Below are positions 19,762 to 29,639 of a stretch of 64,000 nt of DNA, piece by piece. The notes beneath the pieces are model-generated. The model saw only the letters and a program-made list of their open reading frames with translations, searched no databases and was not told where the DNA came from. Position numbers and translations under genes: made by a program. How positions within the stretch are numbered: position 1 is the first letter of the stretch; every line of letters starts with the position of its first letter. The stretch is from Hyunsoonleella jejuensis (lineage in GTDB: Bacteria; Bacteroidota; Bacteroidia; Flavobacteriales; Flavobacteriaceae): positions 1 to 64,000 of the forward strand of contig NZ_FOFN01000004.1 of NCBI RefSeq assembly GCF_900111025.1. The letters are read 5' to 3'.

Positions 19762-20985
19762 ATGCTATATGTTTGCAACGTGAAAAAGGAGAAGCATTTT
19801 AAGTTTGAGTTTATAGCATTAATGGCATCTTTAATGTCTATTGTGGCATTATCGATTGACGCACTGTTGCCGGCACTACCGGATATCGGGAATCATTTAG
19901 GGGTTGTTGACGCTAATGACAATCAACTACTTGTTACCATGATATTTCTTGGAATAGGTTTTGGTCAGTTGTTATTTGGGCCTTTGTCTGATAGTTTTGG
20001 CAGAAAACCAATCGTGTATATTGGCTTTTCATTATTTATAATAGCAAGTATTATTTGTGTTACTACCAAAAATTTTGAAATCATGGTTATAGGACGTATT
20101 CTTCAGGGGGTTGGGTTATCATCTCCTAGAAGTATAGCCTTATCTATGATTAGAGATATGTTCAGTGGTGATTATATGGCAAAAGTAATGTCTATTATCG
20201 TTATGTTCTTTATCCTTGTTCCTGTTGTGGCTCCAACTCTTGGCCAGTGGTTAATCATACTTTTCAATTGGCAATCGATATTTTATTTCAATTTAATATT
20301 TGGTGTACTTGTTATGATATGGTTTGGACTGAGGCAAAATGAAACATTGCCAAAAGAAAAGCGCATAAAATTTTCTTCCCATCTCTTTGTTGATGGCGTA
20401 AAAGAGTTTTTAAAATATAAGGATGCTGTAGCTTTTACTTTTGTTTCTGGTTTTATTACTGGCTCATTTATGGTATATTTAAGTACATCGCAGCAAATTT
20501 TTCAAGAACAATATGATTTAGCTGAAATGTTTCCTTACATTTTTGCAAGCCTAGCTATTTCAGTAGGATTTGCTACATATTTAAATAGCCGGCTTGTTGA
20601 AAGATACGGCATGTGGCGCATGGCATTTACCGCAGCCATCGCGTATTCCGTAGTGTCAATATTATATGTTATTTTATTTATTTCAGGTAATAACCCAAGC
20701 ATTGTAGTTTTGTTAGGTTTTTTAGCGTTACAGTTTTTTGCTGTAGGTTTTTTATTTGGAAATCTTCGTGCCATTGCCATGGAACCTCTAGGTCATATCG
20801 CAGGTATAGGTGCTGCAATAAACGGTTTTGTAAGTACAGTTATGGCTGTTCCTATTGCTAATTATATTGGCAGTTTTGTTTCTAATTCAGTCTTACCTCT
20901 ATTTATTGGTTTTTCAATATTTGGTATACTATCGGTATTTGTTTTTCTCATAATGAGAAAACGACCCGAGACAGTTACTGTTTAA
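19762..20985 (+). CDS. MFS multidrug efflux transporter, Bcr/CflA type
   Basis: 407 aa with about 12 hydrophobic segments. The loop 2-3 signature is GQLLFGPLSDSFGRKPI, and the N-terminal IALSIDALLPALPDIG is typical of drug:H+ antiporters of the Bcr/CflA subfamily. The ATG at 19762 is used; a GTG at 19780 would give a more usual short N-terminus. The stop codon is one base from the stop of the convergent DinB gene. Substrate unknown. Confidence 0.88.
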   Translation: MLYVCNVKKEKHFKFEFIALMASLMSIVALSIDALLPALPDIGNHLGVVDANDNQLLVTMIFLGIGFGQLLFGPLSDSFGRKPIVYIGFSLFIIASIICVTTKNFEIMVIGRILQGVGLSSPRSIALSMIRDMFSGDYMAKVMSIIVMFFILVPVVAPTLGQWLIILFNWQSIFYFNLIFGVLVMIWFGLRQNETLPKEKRIKFSSHLFVDGVKEFLKYKDAVAFTFVSGFITGSFMVYLSTSQQIFQEQYDLAEMFPYIFASLAISVGFATYLNSRLVERYGMWRMAFTAAIAYSVVSILYVILFISGNNPSIVVLLGFLALQFFAVGFLFGNLRAIAMEPLGHIAGIGAAINGFVSTVMAVPIANYIGSFVSNSVLPLFIGFSIFGILSVFVFLIMRKRPETVTV

Positions 20986-20986
20986 T

Positions 20987-21526
20987 CTATAAGTAGCGTT
21001 CTGTTATAACATCTATATGCCATAAATAATGGCCTAAATTAATAAAGGCTATGGCTCGAGCTGAAATTGGAAAACCACTAGCTTCTCCAATAAATTCTAT
21101 GTCTTCTGGTGTTAACGTTTTTAATAGCACGGTAAAACTATCTCTTACAGATGTGAATTCTTCAAGTAATAATTCTATTGATTTTGAATTTGCATCAGAA
21201 GTCATTATAAAATCATCTTGATCAAATCCTGCCAATGGCGTAGCATCTCTTCTAGCAACACGAAAACACCGGTACATAAACACGCGCTCTGTATCAATTA
21301 AATGCTGAAAAACTTCTTTTACTGTCCATTTTCCGTCAGCATAAGCGAAATTATGTTTCTCTTCGGGTAAAGATGAAAAGAAATCAACAACTCCCTGTTT
21401 CCCTTTTTGAAAACCATCAAGTAAACCTAAATCATCAGATAGCTTATTTAAATAAACTTCATAATAGGTGTTATATTCTTGGGTTTTTATTTCATTTTTA
21501 TACATAAACTGAAGTTTAAATTTCAT
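20987..21526 (-). CDS. DinB family protein
   Basis: 179 aa from the ATG at 21526; a second ATG at 21505 gives 172 aa and fits the family start at least as well (YKNEIKTQEYNTYYEVY). DinB-like four-helix bundle with the metal-site histidines in WTVKEVFQHLIDTERVFMYR and the C-terminal LGHYLWHIDVI. Bacterial DinB/YfiT proteins are putative metal-dependent thiol-using transferases or hydrolases; the substrate cannot be predicted. Confidence 0.85.
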   Translation of the reverse strand: MKFKLQFMYKNEIKTQEYNTYYEVYLNKLSDDLGLLDGFQKGKQGVVDFFSSLPEEKHNFAYADGKWTVKEVFQHLIDTERVFMYRCFRVARRDATPLAGFDQDDFIMTSDANSKSIELLLEEFTSVRDSFTVLLKTLTPEDIEFIGEASGFPISARAIAFINLGHYLWHIDVITERYL

Positions 21527-21631
21527 CAAAGTAAAACAAATATAATAACTGATTAAAATTTGATGTTTTTGTTTTTAATCTTCCTGTATAATTTTATACT
21601 TTCACCAAATCTTTAATAAAATAAAATACAA

Positions 21632-22246
21632 ATGAAAGTAATAGGTATTGGCAAAAATTATGTTAACGATTTATCAGAAATTGCGGCATTAAAAACTGGA
21701 CATCAACTCATTTTTACAAAACCCGATAGCTCTATTGTTACTGAAAATAAAGATGTGCCATATCCAAATATTACAAATGAGATTGTTTATGAAGTTGAAC
21801 TTGTTGCTAAAATTGGAAAAACGTGCAAAGATATATCTGAAGCCGAAGCTGCCTCTTATATAAGTGCATTAGCCATTGGCATTGACTATACAGCTACAGA
21901 CGTACTAAAAGCTAATAGAGAACTAAAATGGCCATGGGCTTTGGCCAAAGGATTTGATGGTGCTTCACCTATCTCAGGCTTTAAACCTATCTCTGAATTT
22001 TCAGATTTGAATGACATCAACTTCGATCTAAAAATAAACGGAGAGCAAAAGCAAATAGGAAATACATCTATGATGATTTATAATTTCGCTGAAATTATTT
22101 CTTATGTTTCTAAGTTTATGACCTTAGAACCTGGTGATTTATTCTTTACGGGTACACCAGCTGCTGGAACGGGGCTAATTCATAAAGGTGACCATTTACA
22201 AGCTTCGATTGAGGGGGAATTGTTGTTAGATTTTAAAATGGTTTAA
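21632..22246 (+). CDS. Fumarylacetoacetate hydrolase (FAH) family protein
   Basis: 204 aa single-domain FAH protein. The metal-binding acidic residues are in EVELVAKIGKTCKDI (E-x-E), and further signatures are GIDYTATDVL, KGFDGASPIS and the C-terminal PGDLFFTGTPAGTG-like segment (LEPGDLFFTGTPAAGTG). The family includes acylpyruvases and oxaloacetate tautomerase/decarboxylase-type enzymes; which applies is not decidable here. Divergent from the DinB gene, convergent with acs (7 bp between stops). Confidence 0.88.
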   Translation: MKVIGIGKNYVNDLSEIAALKTGHQLIFTKPDSSIVTENKDVPYPNITNEIVYEVELVAKIGKTCKDISEAEAASYISALAIGIDYTATDVLKANRELKWPWALAKGFDGASPISGFKPISEFSDLNDINFDLKINGEQKQIGNTSMMIYNFAEIISYVSKFMTLEPGDLFFTGTPAAGTGLIHKGDHLQASIEGELLLDFKMV

Positions 22247-22253
22247 ATCGACC

Positions 22254-24161
22254 TTAAATCACATTATCCATAATTTCCTGAACTACTTCAGGATTTAATA
22301 AGGTACTCGTATCACCTAAGTTACTTGTATCATTACTCGCTATTTTTCTTAAAATACGCCTCATTATTTTACCTGAACGTGTTTTAGGTAAGCCTTTGGT
22401 AAACTGAATTTTATCTAATTTGGCAATAGGGCCTACATGTTCTGTTATAATCTGATTGATTTCTTTACGTAAATTATTATGATCTCGTGTTTCACCCACA
22501 TCTTTTAAGATTACATATCCGTAAAGTGCATTGCCCTTAATGTCATGAGGAAATCCAACAATAGCACTTTCAGCCACTGCAGGGTGTTCGTTTATAGCAT
22601 CCTCAATTGGCGCAGTTCCTAAATTATGTCCTGATACGATAATCACATCATCTACCCTACCTGTAATTCTGTAATAGCCTACTTCATCACGCAAAGCACC
22701 ATCTCCTGTAAAATACTTATTCTCAAATGTGGAAAAATACGTATCCTTATAACGCTGATGGTTGCCCCAAATAGTTCTTGCCATACTCGGCCATGGAAAT
22801 TTTATACACAAACGCCCTTCTACTTGATTATCTTTTAACTCCACATTATTTTCATCCATCAAGGCTGGCTGAATTCCTGGAAAAGGTAATGTAGCGTATG
22901 TTGGTTTGGTTGGTGTTGCAAATGGTATCGGAGTTATCATAATACCACCTGTTTCAGTTTGCCACCAAGTATCAACTATAGGGCTTCTGTTTTTACCAAT
23001 ATTATCATTATACCAATGCCATGCCTCCTCATTTATAGGTTCTCCTACAGAACCTAAAACTTTAAGAGAGGACAAATCGTATTTATTAACTAAATCTAAA
23101 CCTTCTTTTGCCAATGCTCTTATTGCAGTAGGTGCAGTATAAAATTGATTTACTTTATGCTTATCAACAATATCCCAAAACCTCCCAAAATCAGGATAAC
23201 TAGGTACACCTTCGAACATAACCGTTGTTGCTCCGTTGGCTAAAGGCCCGTAAACTATATAACTATGTCCGGTAATCCAACCTATATCGGCAGTACACCA
23301 ATATATATCACCTTCTTTGTATTGAAATACGTTTTTAAACGTATAAGCTGTATAAATCATATAACCAGCTGTGGAGTGCACCATACCCTTAGGCATTCCT
23401 GTTGAACCAGATGTATATAAAATGAAAAGAGGATCTTCAGCATCCATAATTTCTGGGACACAATCGCTATATGCCTCATCCAATAAAGGCGCAATCCATT
23501 CATCACGGCCTTTTAACATATTAATTTCAGAATTAATTCGCTTTACCACCAAAACAGATGCAACACCAGGACAATCTTCCAATGCCTCATCTACTATGCC
23601 TTTTAAGTCGATAGTTTTTGCACCACGGTAGGACCCATCACTGGTGATTACCATTTTACAATCACTATCGTTAATTCTAGTTGCCAAAGCAGTGGCAGAA
23701 AAACCTGCAAAGACAACAGAATGTACTGCTCCTATGCGTGCACATGCTAAAGTTGCTATTGCCAACTCAGGAATCATTGGCAAGTAAATACAAACACGGT
23801 CTCCTTTACGAATTCCTTTACTTTTTAAAACATTTGCAAATTTGCAAACACGTTGGTGTAATTGCCTATAAGTTATGTGTTCTGCTTCAGCATTGGGGTC
23901 ATTTGGCTCAAACAAAATTGCTGTCTTGTCCGCATTTGTCGTTAAATGCCTATCGATACAGTTCACTGTAATGTTTAATTTTGCTCCCTCAAACCATTTT
24001 ACTTCTGGTTTAGTAAAATCCCAAGACAATACCTTATCCCATTTCTTGTACCATAAAAAATGCTCTTCAGCGACTTCTTCCCAAAAGTGTTCAGGTTCTC
24101 GTACAGATTTTCTATAAACTTGATAATATTCTTCTAGGTGTTTTATGTGGTAGTTACTCAT
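22254..24161 (-). CDS. acs: Acetyl-CoA synthetase
   Basis: 635 aa ANL-superfamily enzyme making acetyl-CoA from acetate, ATP and CoA via acetyl-AMP. Visible: N-terminal Acs cap, VFAGFSATALATRI, P-loop-like YTSGSTGMPKGMVHST, DTWWQTETGG, TGDGALRDEVGYYRITGRVDDV hinge, SGHNLGTAPIEDAI, and the C-terminal GLPKTRSGKIMRRILR whose lysine is the site usually regulated by acetylation. Length is normal for Acs. Monocistronic on the minus strand; a TATATTTG on the minus strand at 24393-24386 is a weak promoter candidate. Confidence 0.95.
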   Translation of the reverse strand: MSNYHIKHLEEYYQVYRKSVREPEHFWEEVAEEHFLWYKKWDKVLSWDFTKPEVKWFEGAKLNITVNCIDRHLTTNADKTAILFEPNDPNAEAEHITYRQLHQRVCKFANVLKSKGIRKGDRVCIYLPMIPELAIATLACARIGAVHSVVFAGFSATALATRINDSDCKMVITSDGSYRGAKTIDLKGIVDEALEDCPGVASVLVVKRINSEINMLKGRDEWIAPLLDEAYSDCVPEIMDAEDPLFILYTSGSTGMPKGMVHSTAGYMIYTAYTFKNVFQYKEGDIYWCTADIGWITGHSYIVYGPLANGATTVMFEGVPSYPDFGRFWDIVDKHKVNQFYTAPTAIRALAKEGLDLVNKYDLSSLKVLGSVGEPINEEAWHWYNDNIGKNRSPIVDTWWQTETGGIMITPIPFATPTKPTYATLPFPGIQPALMDENNVELKDNQVEGRLCIKFPWPSMARTIWGNHQRYKDTYFSTFENKYFTGDGALRDEVGYYRITGRVDDVIIVSGHNLGTAPIEDAINEHPAVAESAIVGFPHDIKGNALYGYVILKDVGETRDHNNLRKEINQIITEHVGPIAKLDKIQFTKGLPKTRSGKIMRRILRKIASNDTSNLGDTSTLLNPEVVQEIMDNVI

Positions 24162-24704
24162 TTAGTTAGTTTTTTCATTCAAAACCTCTAAATTAATAAA
24201 TAAAAGCACATTTTTTGATTTTCGGTTTTTAGATTTTCGCGCCAATCGGAAAGAGAATGAATATTTATGTTTATTAATGGTCCTAAAATAGAAAGAATAA
24301 AAGTCCTTCATGTAGCGAGTAAAACAACAATTTTAATTAAGTCGAAATACTAACGTTTTGTATTTGCTGTTTATTTGGTTTTGGTCAAATATATTCTTTA
24401 GGATAAATTAATAGCCCTAAGTTATAAGCACTCAAATTAAGCAACCAATAAAAACTTGCATAGTTACCTATCAACTTTACAAAGTGACCGACGAAAGTCT
24501 ACGTTTTTGCAACACCTGATGGATTTGGTTATGAGGATGATTTAAGCTGTTCAATAACTTTATTTTTAGCCTTTAATCTTTTAGCTAAAGCAAATAAATC
24601 TAGAAAACGTAATAGTTGATTTTTTTTAATTAAACTGACTTTTGTAAGGTTTTAATAATTTAATACATATTAGATTTGTTCAAACTAATACTTATTTATA
24701 TTCC
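24162..24704. other. Gene-free divergent region between acs and the carbonic anhydrase gene
   Basis: 540 bp, AT-rich. It should hold promoters for both flanking genes: candidates are TATATTTG on the minus strand (24393-24386) for acs and TAGATTTG on the plus strand (24671-24678) for the anhydrase, neither with a well-spaced TTG. A 40-codon minus-strand stretch at 24651-24529 lacks a start codon but ends in a plausible charged helix; see findings. Confidence 0.5.
24671..24678 (+). promoter_or_regulatory. Candidate -7 box (TAGATTTG) for the carbonic anhydrase gene
   Basis: Matches the Bacteroidetes TAnnTTTG consensus, 27 bp before the ATG at 24705. A TTG at 24642-24644 is farther than the usual 19-nt spacing, so the assignment is tentative. 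Confidence 0.4.
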
Positions 24705-25481
24705 ATGAAAACGACTATCGGTATATTATTACTGCTTTTACAACTATCATCGTGTGTTCAATATGATAAAGAAAAACATAAGTCGCATTTATCTCACGCG
24801 CATTGGAGCTATTCTGGAGAAACCTCACCTGAGCATTGGATAGAAATAGAAAAAAATTCCGATTGTGATGGTAAATATCAATCCCCTATTAATATTATTC
24901 ATAGAAGAGCAGATTCTGTAAAACTTCAAGGTGATTTAAAAATTCAATATACACCTACAACACTTTTAAAGGAAGTAGAAAACAATGGACACTCCATACA
25001 ATTTGATTTTGAAGCGGGAGATTCTATAAATTATAAAAATGAAACCTATTACTTAAAGCAAATTCATTTCCATGAACCCTCAGAACATAAAATTAACGGC
25101 TTAATATACCCTATTGAAATGCATTTGGTACATATCAGCAACTCTGGAAATATTACCGTTTTAGGATTACTAGGAGAAGAAGGACAAGAAAGTCAATTGT
25201 TTGAGTTTTTTGAAAGTTTTCTACCCCTAAAAAATGGAGAAATAAAAGATATACATCAAAAAATAGATTTATCCAGTTTATTGTTAGAAGATAAGCACTA
25301 TTACTCGTATACCGGTTCTTTAACCACACCTCCATGCAGCGAAAATGTGAACTGGATTGTATTCAAGGAGCCCATAGTTTTATCTGTTGAAGAGGTTATT
25401 AAACTAAGGAACAATATGCCTTTAAATAATTACCGTAACGAACAACCTATAAATGATCGTATCGTGTCCTTTCATTACTAG
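24705..25481 (+). CDS. Alpha-type carbonic anhydrase, exported lipoprotein
   Basis: 258 aa. Lipoprotein signal LLLLLQLSSC places it in the periplasm or outer membrane. Alpha-CA signatures: HWSYSGETSPEHW, CDGKYQSPINI, zinc ligands His121 and His123 in HFHEPSEH and His140 in EMHLVH, and the active-site lid YTGSLTTPPCSENVNWIVF; cysteines in SDCDGKYQ and PPCSENV likely form the usual disulfide. It interconverts CO2 and bicarbonate outside the cytoplasm. The neighbouring genes do not suggest a specific pathway. Confidence 0.94.
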   Translation: MKTTIGILLLLLQLSSCVQYDKEKHKSHLSHAHWSYSGETSPEHWIEIEKNSDCDGKYQSPINIIHRRADSVKLQGDLKIQYTPTTLLKEVENNGHSIQFDFEAGDSINYKNETYYLKQIHFHEPSEHKINGLIYPIEMHLVHISNSGNITVLGLLGEEGQESQLFEFFESFLPLKNGEIKDIHQKIDLSSLLLEDKHYYSYTGSLTTPPCSENVNWIVFKEPIVLSVEEVIKLRNNMPLNNYRNEQPINDRIVSFHY

Positions 25482-25554
25482 CAGAATATGTATCTTTAGG
25501 CTTAAAATCAATTTGTCAATTGATATTTATTAATCAAAAATTGTAATCGATTTT

Positions 25555-26541
25555 ATGGAACATAGACAACTAGGAGCAAAAGGTTTTGAGGTAAGTGAAA
25601 TTGGTTTAGGTTGCTGGCAATTAGGTTCCGATTGGGGCACTGGCATAAGTGAAGCGCTTAGTTTTAAAATTTTAAATGAAGCTACAACACATGGTATTGA
25701 TTTTTTTGATACTGCTGATGTTTATGGTAACGGCCTAAGTGAAAAACGTATTGGTGCGTTTTTAAAACAGCAGGATAAACCCATTAGGGTTGCGACCAAA
25801 TTTGGTAGAAACGGTAATGTTTTTCCCAATAGTTATACAAAGGATAAACTTAGAAAATCTGTTGAAGGTTCTTTAGAACGTCTAGGTATAGATGCTTTAG
25901 ATTTATTACAACTACATTGTGTACCATTTGACGTTTTAAAACAAGGTGATATTTTTGATTGGTTACGGGATTTAAAAAATGAAGGACTAATACATCATTT
26001 TGGTGCAAGTGTAGAAACCATAGAAGAAGGCTTTTTTTGTATGCAACAGGAGGGCTTAGTTTCATTACAGGTTATATTTAATGTTTTCAGGCAAAAGTTA
26101 GTTACCGACTTATTGCCTCAAGCTGAAGCCAATGGCATTGGTATTATTGTACGTTTGCCTTTAGCTAGTGGCTTGTTAACCGGAAAATACACCAAGAACA
26201 CCACTTTTGCTGAAGAAGACCATAGGAATTACAATAGAAACGGAGATGCGTTTAATGTTGGAGAAACATTTGCAGGTGTGCCTTTTGAAAAAGGAATAGA
26301 CATTGTTAATTCTATTGAAAAGAACATCCTTCCTAGTGATTTGTCTATGGTACAATTAGCTTTACGATGGATTTTAGACCATAATGCTGTGAGCACGATT
26401 ATTCCTGGAGCGAGCTCCCCAAAACAAGTTGTCTCGAATGTTGAAGCTGCTAAATTAAGTCGCCTTTCTGCTCAAACACATAAGGCATTAAGTGCTTTGT
26501 ATGAAAATGAAATACACAAACATGTACGCGGTGCCTATTAA
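25555..26541 (+). CDS. Aldo/keto reductase
   Basis: 328 aa NADPH-dependent TIM-barrel oxidoreductase. The catalytic tetrad is visible: Asp and Tyr in FDTADVYGNGLSE, Lys in VATKFGRNG, His in LLQLHCVP. C-terminal cofactor-binding PGASSPKQVVSNVEA. Most like the AKR families that reduce aldehydes broadly; the natural substrate is unknown. Its stop codon abuts that of convergent purC with no gap. Confidence 0.92.
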   Translation: MEHRQLGAKGFEVSEIGLGCWQLGSDWGTGISEALSFKILNEATTHGIDFFDTADVYGNGLSEKRIGAFLKQQDKPIRVATKFGRNGNVFPNSYTKDKLRKSVEGSLERLGIDALDLLQLHCVPFDVLKQGDIFDWLRDLKNEGLIHHFGASVETIEEGFFCMQQEGLVSLQVIFNVFRQKLVTDLLPQAEANGIGIIVRLPLASGLLTGKYTKNTTFAEEDHRNYNRNGDAFNVGETFAGVPFEKGIDIVNSIEKNILPSDLSMVQLALRWILDHNAVSTIIPGASSPKQVVSNVEAAKLSRLSAQTHKALSALYENEIHKHVRGAY

Positions 26542-27492
26542 CTAAGCATTTAAAAATGATAAAACATTACGCTCAATGCGTTGTTGAATAGCACTTACAT
26601 CTGCCTTAACGAAAGTTTCTCCCGTAATGTTTTCGTAGAGCTCGATGTAGCGCTCTGAAACGGTTTCAATATATGCGTCGCTCATAAATGGCACGGTTTG
26701 CCCTTCCAAACCTTGAAAATTATTAGAAATCAGCCATTGGCGCACAAATTCTTTAGAAAGCTGCTTTTGTGGTTCACCCTTTTCTTGGCGTTTTTCATAA
26801 CCTTCTGCATAAAAATAACGCGAGGAGTCTGGTGTGTGAATTTCATCAATTAATACGATGTTGCCATCTTTGGTTTTTCCAAACTCGTATTTGGTATCCA
26901 CTAAAATGAGACCTCTAGATGCCGCAATTTCTGATCCACGTTGGAATAGTTTACGGGTGTAGTCTTCTAAAACCAAATAATCTTCCTCTGAAACAATACC
27001 GCGCTTTAAAATATCCACTCTCGAAATATCTTCATCGTGATTACCCATTTCTGCTTTAGTTGCTGGGGTAATTATTGGCTCTGGAAACGCATCATTTTCT
27101 TTCATGCCCTCAGGCATTGGCACACCACATAACATACGTTTACCTGCTTTATATTCGCGTGCAGCATGCCCACTCATATAGCCACGTATTACCATTTCAA
27201 CTTTAAAAGGCTCACATAAATGGCCTACGGCTACGTTGGGGTCTGGCGTTGCGGTTAACCAATTGGGCACCAAATCTTCAGTTGCTGCCATCATTTTTGT
27301 GGCTATTTGATTTAAAATTTGACCTTTATATGGAATTCCCTTTGGCATTACCACATCGAAAGCCGATAAGCGGTCTGTAGCAATCATTACCAATTGTTCG
27401 TTATTAATATTGTAAACTTCTCTTACTTTTCCTTTATAGACGCTTTTTTGTCCTGGGAAATTGAAATTGGTATCAATTATCGTATTACTCAT
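26542..27492 (-). CDS. purC: Phosphoribosylaminoimidazole-succinocarboxamide synthase (SAICAR synthase)
   Basis: 316 aa, the longer yeast/Bacteroidetes-like form (E. coli PurC is 237 aa). Condenses CAIR with aspartate in purine synthesis. Motifs: [66 protein letters not shown]. Monocistronic; convergent with the aldo/keto reductase. Confidence 0.96.
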   Translation of the reverse strand: MSNTIIDTNFNFPGQKSVYKGKVREVYNINNEQLVMIATDRLSAFDVVMPKGIPYKGQILNQIATKMMAATEDLVPNWLTATPDPNVAVGHLCEPFKVEMVIRGYMSGHAAREYKAGKRMLCGVPMPEGMKENDAFPEPIITPATKAEMGNHDEDISRVDILKRGIVSEEDYLVLEDYTRKLFQRGSEIAASRGLILVDTKYEFGKTKDGNIVLIDEIHTPDSSRYFYAEGYEKRQEKGEPQKQLSKEFVRQWLISNNFQGLEGQTVPFMSDAYIETVSERYIELYENITGETFVKADVSAIQQRIERNVLSFLNA

Positions 27493-27570
27493 TATATTTT
27501 ATTTTTAGCTAATAGCCAATGATTTCTAGCTCTTATATTTTTATTTTAGAATTTTAATGTCGTGCCTAAA

Positions 27571-27641
27571 CCCATAGCCCCGATTGAGGCATTTGTTGGA
27601 GCTCCTCGCAGAGAGCGACTGCCGAAAGCGGGAAATAGCTA
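27571..27641. other. Structured intergenic element downstream of phoH
   Basis: Outer imperfect stem CCCGATTGAGGCA (27579-27591) with TGCCGAAAGCGGG (27620-27632), 9-10 of 13 positions paired. It encloses the palindrome GGAGCTCC (27598-27605) and the hairpin TCGC-AGAGA-GCGA (27606-27618). GC content is much above the surrounding DNA. It resembles a class of GC-rich intergenic modules I have seen between flavobacterial genes; function unknown. Confidence 0.5.
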
Positions 27642-27648
27642 CAAAAAA

Positions 27649-28602
27649 TTAATCCCTATTTTCTATACTTTTATATGCTTCAATTACTTTTTTAACGAGT
27701 TTGTGACGTATCACGTCTTTATCATCTAAAAATATAATACCTACACCTTCTACGTTTTTTAAAATTAACAATGCCTCCTTTAACCCCGAAATTGTACGGC
27801 GCGGTAAATCTATCTGCCCAGGATCGCCAGTTAATAAAAACTTTGCATTTTTGCCCATACGGGTTAAAAACATTTTCATTTGTGCGTGCGTGGTATTTTG
27901 CGCTTCATCTAAAATTACAAATGCATTGTCTAGGGTTCTACCGCGCATAAATGCCAACGGAGCTATTTGAATGGTACCTTTTTCTATATAATTTGCCAAT
28001 TTTTCGGGAGCAATCATATCACGCAAAGCATCATACAAGGGTTGCATATACGGATCTAACTTTTCCTGTAAATCACCTGGTAGAAAGCCTAGGTTTTCAC
28101 CAGCTTCTACTGCAGGGCGGGTTAAAATAATTCGCTTTACCGCCTTATTTTTTAAGGCTTGTACTGCTAGAGCTACACCTGTATAGGTTTTACCAGTTCC
28201 TGCAGGACCTATGGCAAAAACCATATCATTTGTACGCATACTTTCTACCAACTTTCGTTGGTTTGCGGTTTGTGCTTTTATAATTCTTCCCCCAACACCG
28301 TGCACGATGGCTTCGCCACTTTGTTTTGATGTAGTGTAATCTTCGCTACTTTGGCTTGTTAAAACACGCTCAATAACGTTTTCATCCAGTTTATTATACT
28401 TGGCAAAATGTTTTAATAGCATAGTTATGCGTCTATCAAATTCTTCTAGCAAATCTTCATCGCCAAAAGCTTTAATTTTATTTCCGCGTGCTACAATTTT
28501 TAATTTTGGAAAGTACTTTTTTAGAAGTTCTATGTTGGTATTGTGGGCTCCAAAAAACTCTTTTGGAGTAATCTCTTCAAGTTCAATAATAATTTCGTTC
28601 AA
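27649..28602 (-). CDS. phoH: PhoH family ATPase
   Basis: 317 aa. P-loop NTPase: Walker A in FAIGPAGTGKTYTG (about 132-145), LTRPAVEAGENLGFLPGDL, Walker B with VILDEAQNTTHAQMKMFLTR, and GDPGQIDLPRR, the standard PhoH/YbeZ helicase-like core. The N-terminal part (about 1-100) resembles a KH-like RNA-binding region as in PhoH1 proteins. YbeZ-type proteins act with YbeY in rRNA and RNA metabolism; here no ybeY is adjacent. The GC-rich structured element lies just beyond its 3' end. Confidence 0.92.
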   Translation of the reverse strand: MNEIIIELEEITPKEFFGAHNTNIELLKKYFPKLKIVARGNKIKAFGDEDLLEEFDRRITMLLKHFAKYNKLDENVIERVLTSQSSEDYTTSKQSGEAIVHGVGGRIIKAQTANQRKLVESMRTNDMVFAIGPAGTGKTYTGVALAVQALKNKAVKRIILTRPAVEAGENLGFLPGDLQEKLDPYMQPLYDALRDMIAPEKLANYIEKGTIQIAPLAFMRGRTLDNAFVILDEAQNTTHAQMKMFLTRMGKNAKFLLTGDPGQIDLPRRTISGLKEALLILKNVEGVGIIFLDDKDVIRHKLVKKVIEAYKSIENRD

Positions 28603-28761
28603 AAGCGTTTATTTAATATAGGTTTTAGATGAGGAACATTAACAGCAATATCTATGGCTTAAGATGAAATGATTTATTAGATTTGTGTCTATATTTCTCT
28701 CAAATCAAAAATACATAATTTTAGAGGAGTTAACCTTAAAAACATATCAACAATTTTGCCC

Positions 28762-29628
28762 ATGGCAATCATTACATTAACAACCGATTTTGGTGAGAAA
28801 GATCACTTTACTGGCGCAACAAAAGGCGCTATTTATAGTGAACTTCCTGATGTGAATATTGTTGATATCTCCCATCAGGTATCGCCATTTAATATCCCCG
28901 AGGCTGCTTACGTTATACAAAATGCTTACAGCAGTTTTCCTAAAGGCACAATTCATATTATAGGTATAGATTCTGAGTTGAATGTGGAGAACAAGCATAT
29001 TGCCATGAAACTAGACGACCACTATTTTATTTGCGCTAATAATGGTATTATGAGCATGATTTGTTCTGAAATAGCTCCTGAAAAAATAGTAGAAATAAAC
29101 ATCCACGATAAAATACAAACCAGTTTTCCCGTGCTTGATGTTTTTGTAAAAGTAGCCTGCCACATTGCTCGCGGTGGCACTTTGGAGGTGATTGGAAAAC
29201 CTATTGATACCATTAAACCTATCAATAATTTAAAACCTTACGTAAATGATGATAAAACAAAAATAATTGGCAGGGTAATTTATATTGATAATTACGGAAA
29301 TGTAGTAACCAATGTGCGTAAACACTTTTTTGAAACGATTCAAAAAGGTCGGAAATTTGAAATAACGGCGAGACAGTATAAATTTAAAACCATTTATGGT
29401 AAGTATAGTGATGTAGTGAATTTTGATATTCCAAAAGAAAAACGTCAAGACGAAGGTAAGGGGTTAGTTGTTTTTAATTCTGGCGGGTTTTTGGAAATCG
29501 CCATGTACAAAAGCGACTCGAAAAAACACGGTAGTGCCGCTACCCTAATGGGGCTTGGTGTTAGAGATACTATTGGTATAGACTTTATAACAGTTCCTGT
29601 TGTACCACAAAACCAAGACACGTTCTAA
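28762..29628 (+). CDS. SAM hydrolase / SAM-dependent halogenase family protein (DUF62)
   Basis: 288 aa from the ATG at 28762; an in-frame TTG six bases earlier is not needed. Starts MAIITLTTDFGEKDHFTG, the N-terminal signature of the S-adenosyl-L-methionine hydroxide adenosyltransferase/fluorinase superfamily, with YVIQNAYSSFPKGTIHI, VACHIARGGTLEVIG and IDNYGNVVTNV downstream. Most housekeeping members hydrolyse SAM to adenosine and methionine. I see no long insertion that would suggest a halogenase. Divergent from phoH. Confidence 0.9.
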   Translation: MAIITLTTDFGEKDHFTGATKGAIYSELPDVNIVDISHQVSPFNIPEAAYVIQNAYSSFPKGTIHIIGIDSELNVENKHIAMKLDDHYFICANNGIMSMICSEIAPEKIVEINIHDKIQTSFPVLDVFVKVACHIARGGTLEVIGKPIDTIKPINNLKPYVNDDKTKIIGRVIYIDNYGNVVTNVRKHFFETIQKGRKFEITARQYKFKTIYGKYSDVVNFDIPKEKRQDEGKGLVVFNSGGFLEIAMYKSDSKKHGSAATLMGLGVRDTIGIDFITVPVVPQNQDTF

Positions 29629-29639
29629 AAAAAACAATT

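Noticed and set aside
23371-24117. Several overlapping plus-strand frames opposite acs
   Set aside because: All overlap the strongly supported acs gene and look like antisense translations of it.
24162-24704. tRNA or small RNA gene in the acs upstream region
   Set aside because: No cloverleaf, no CCA end and no conserved GTTC-type T-loop could be found.
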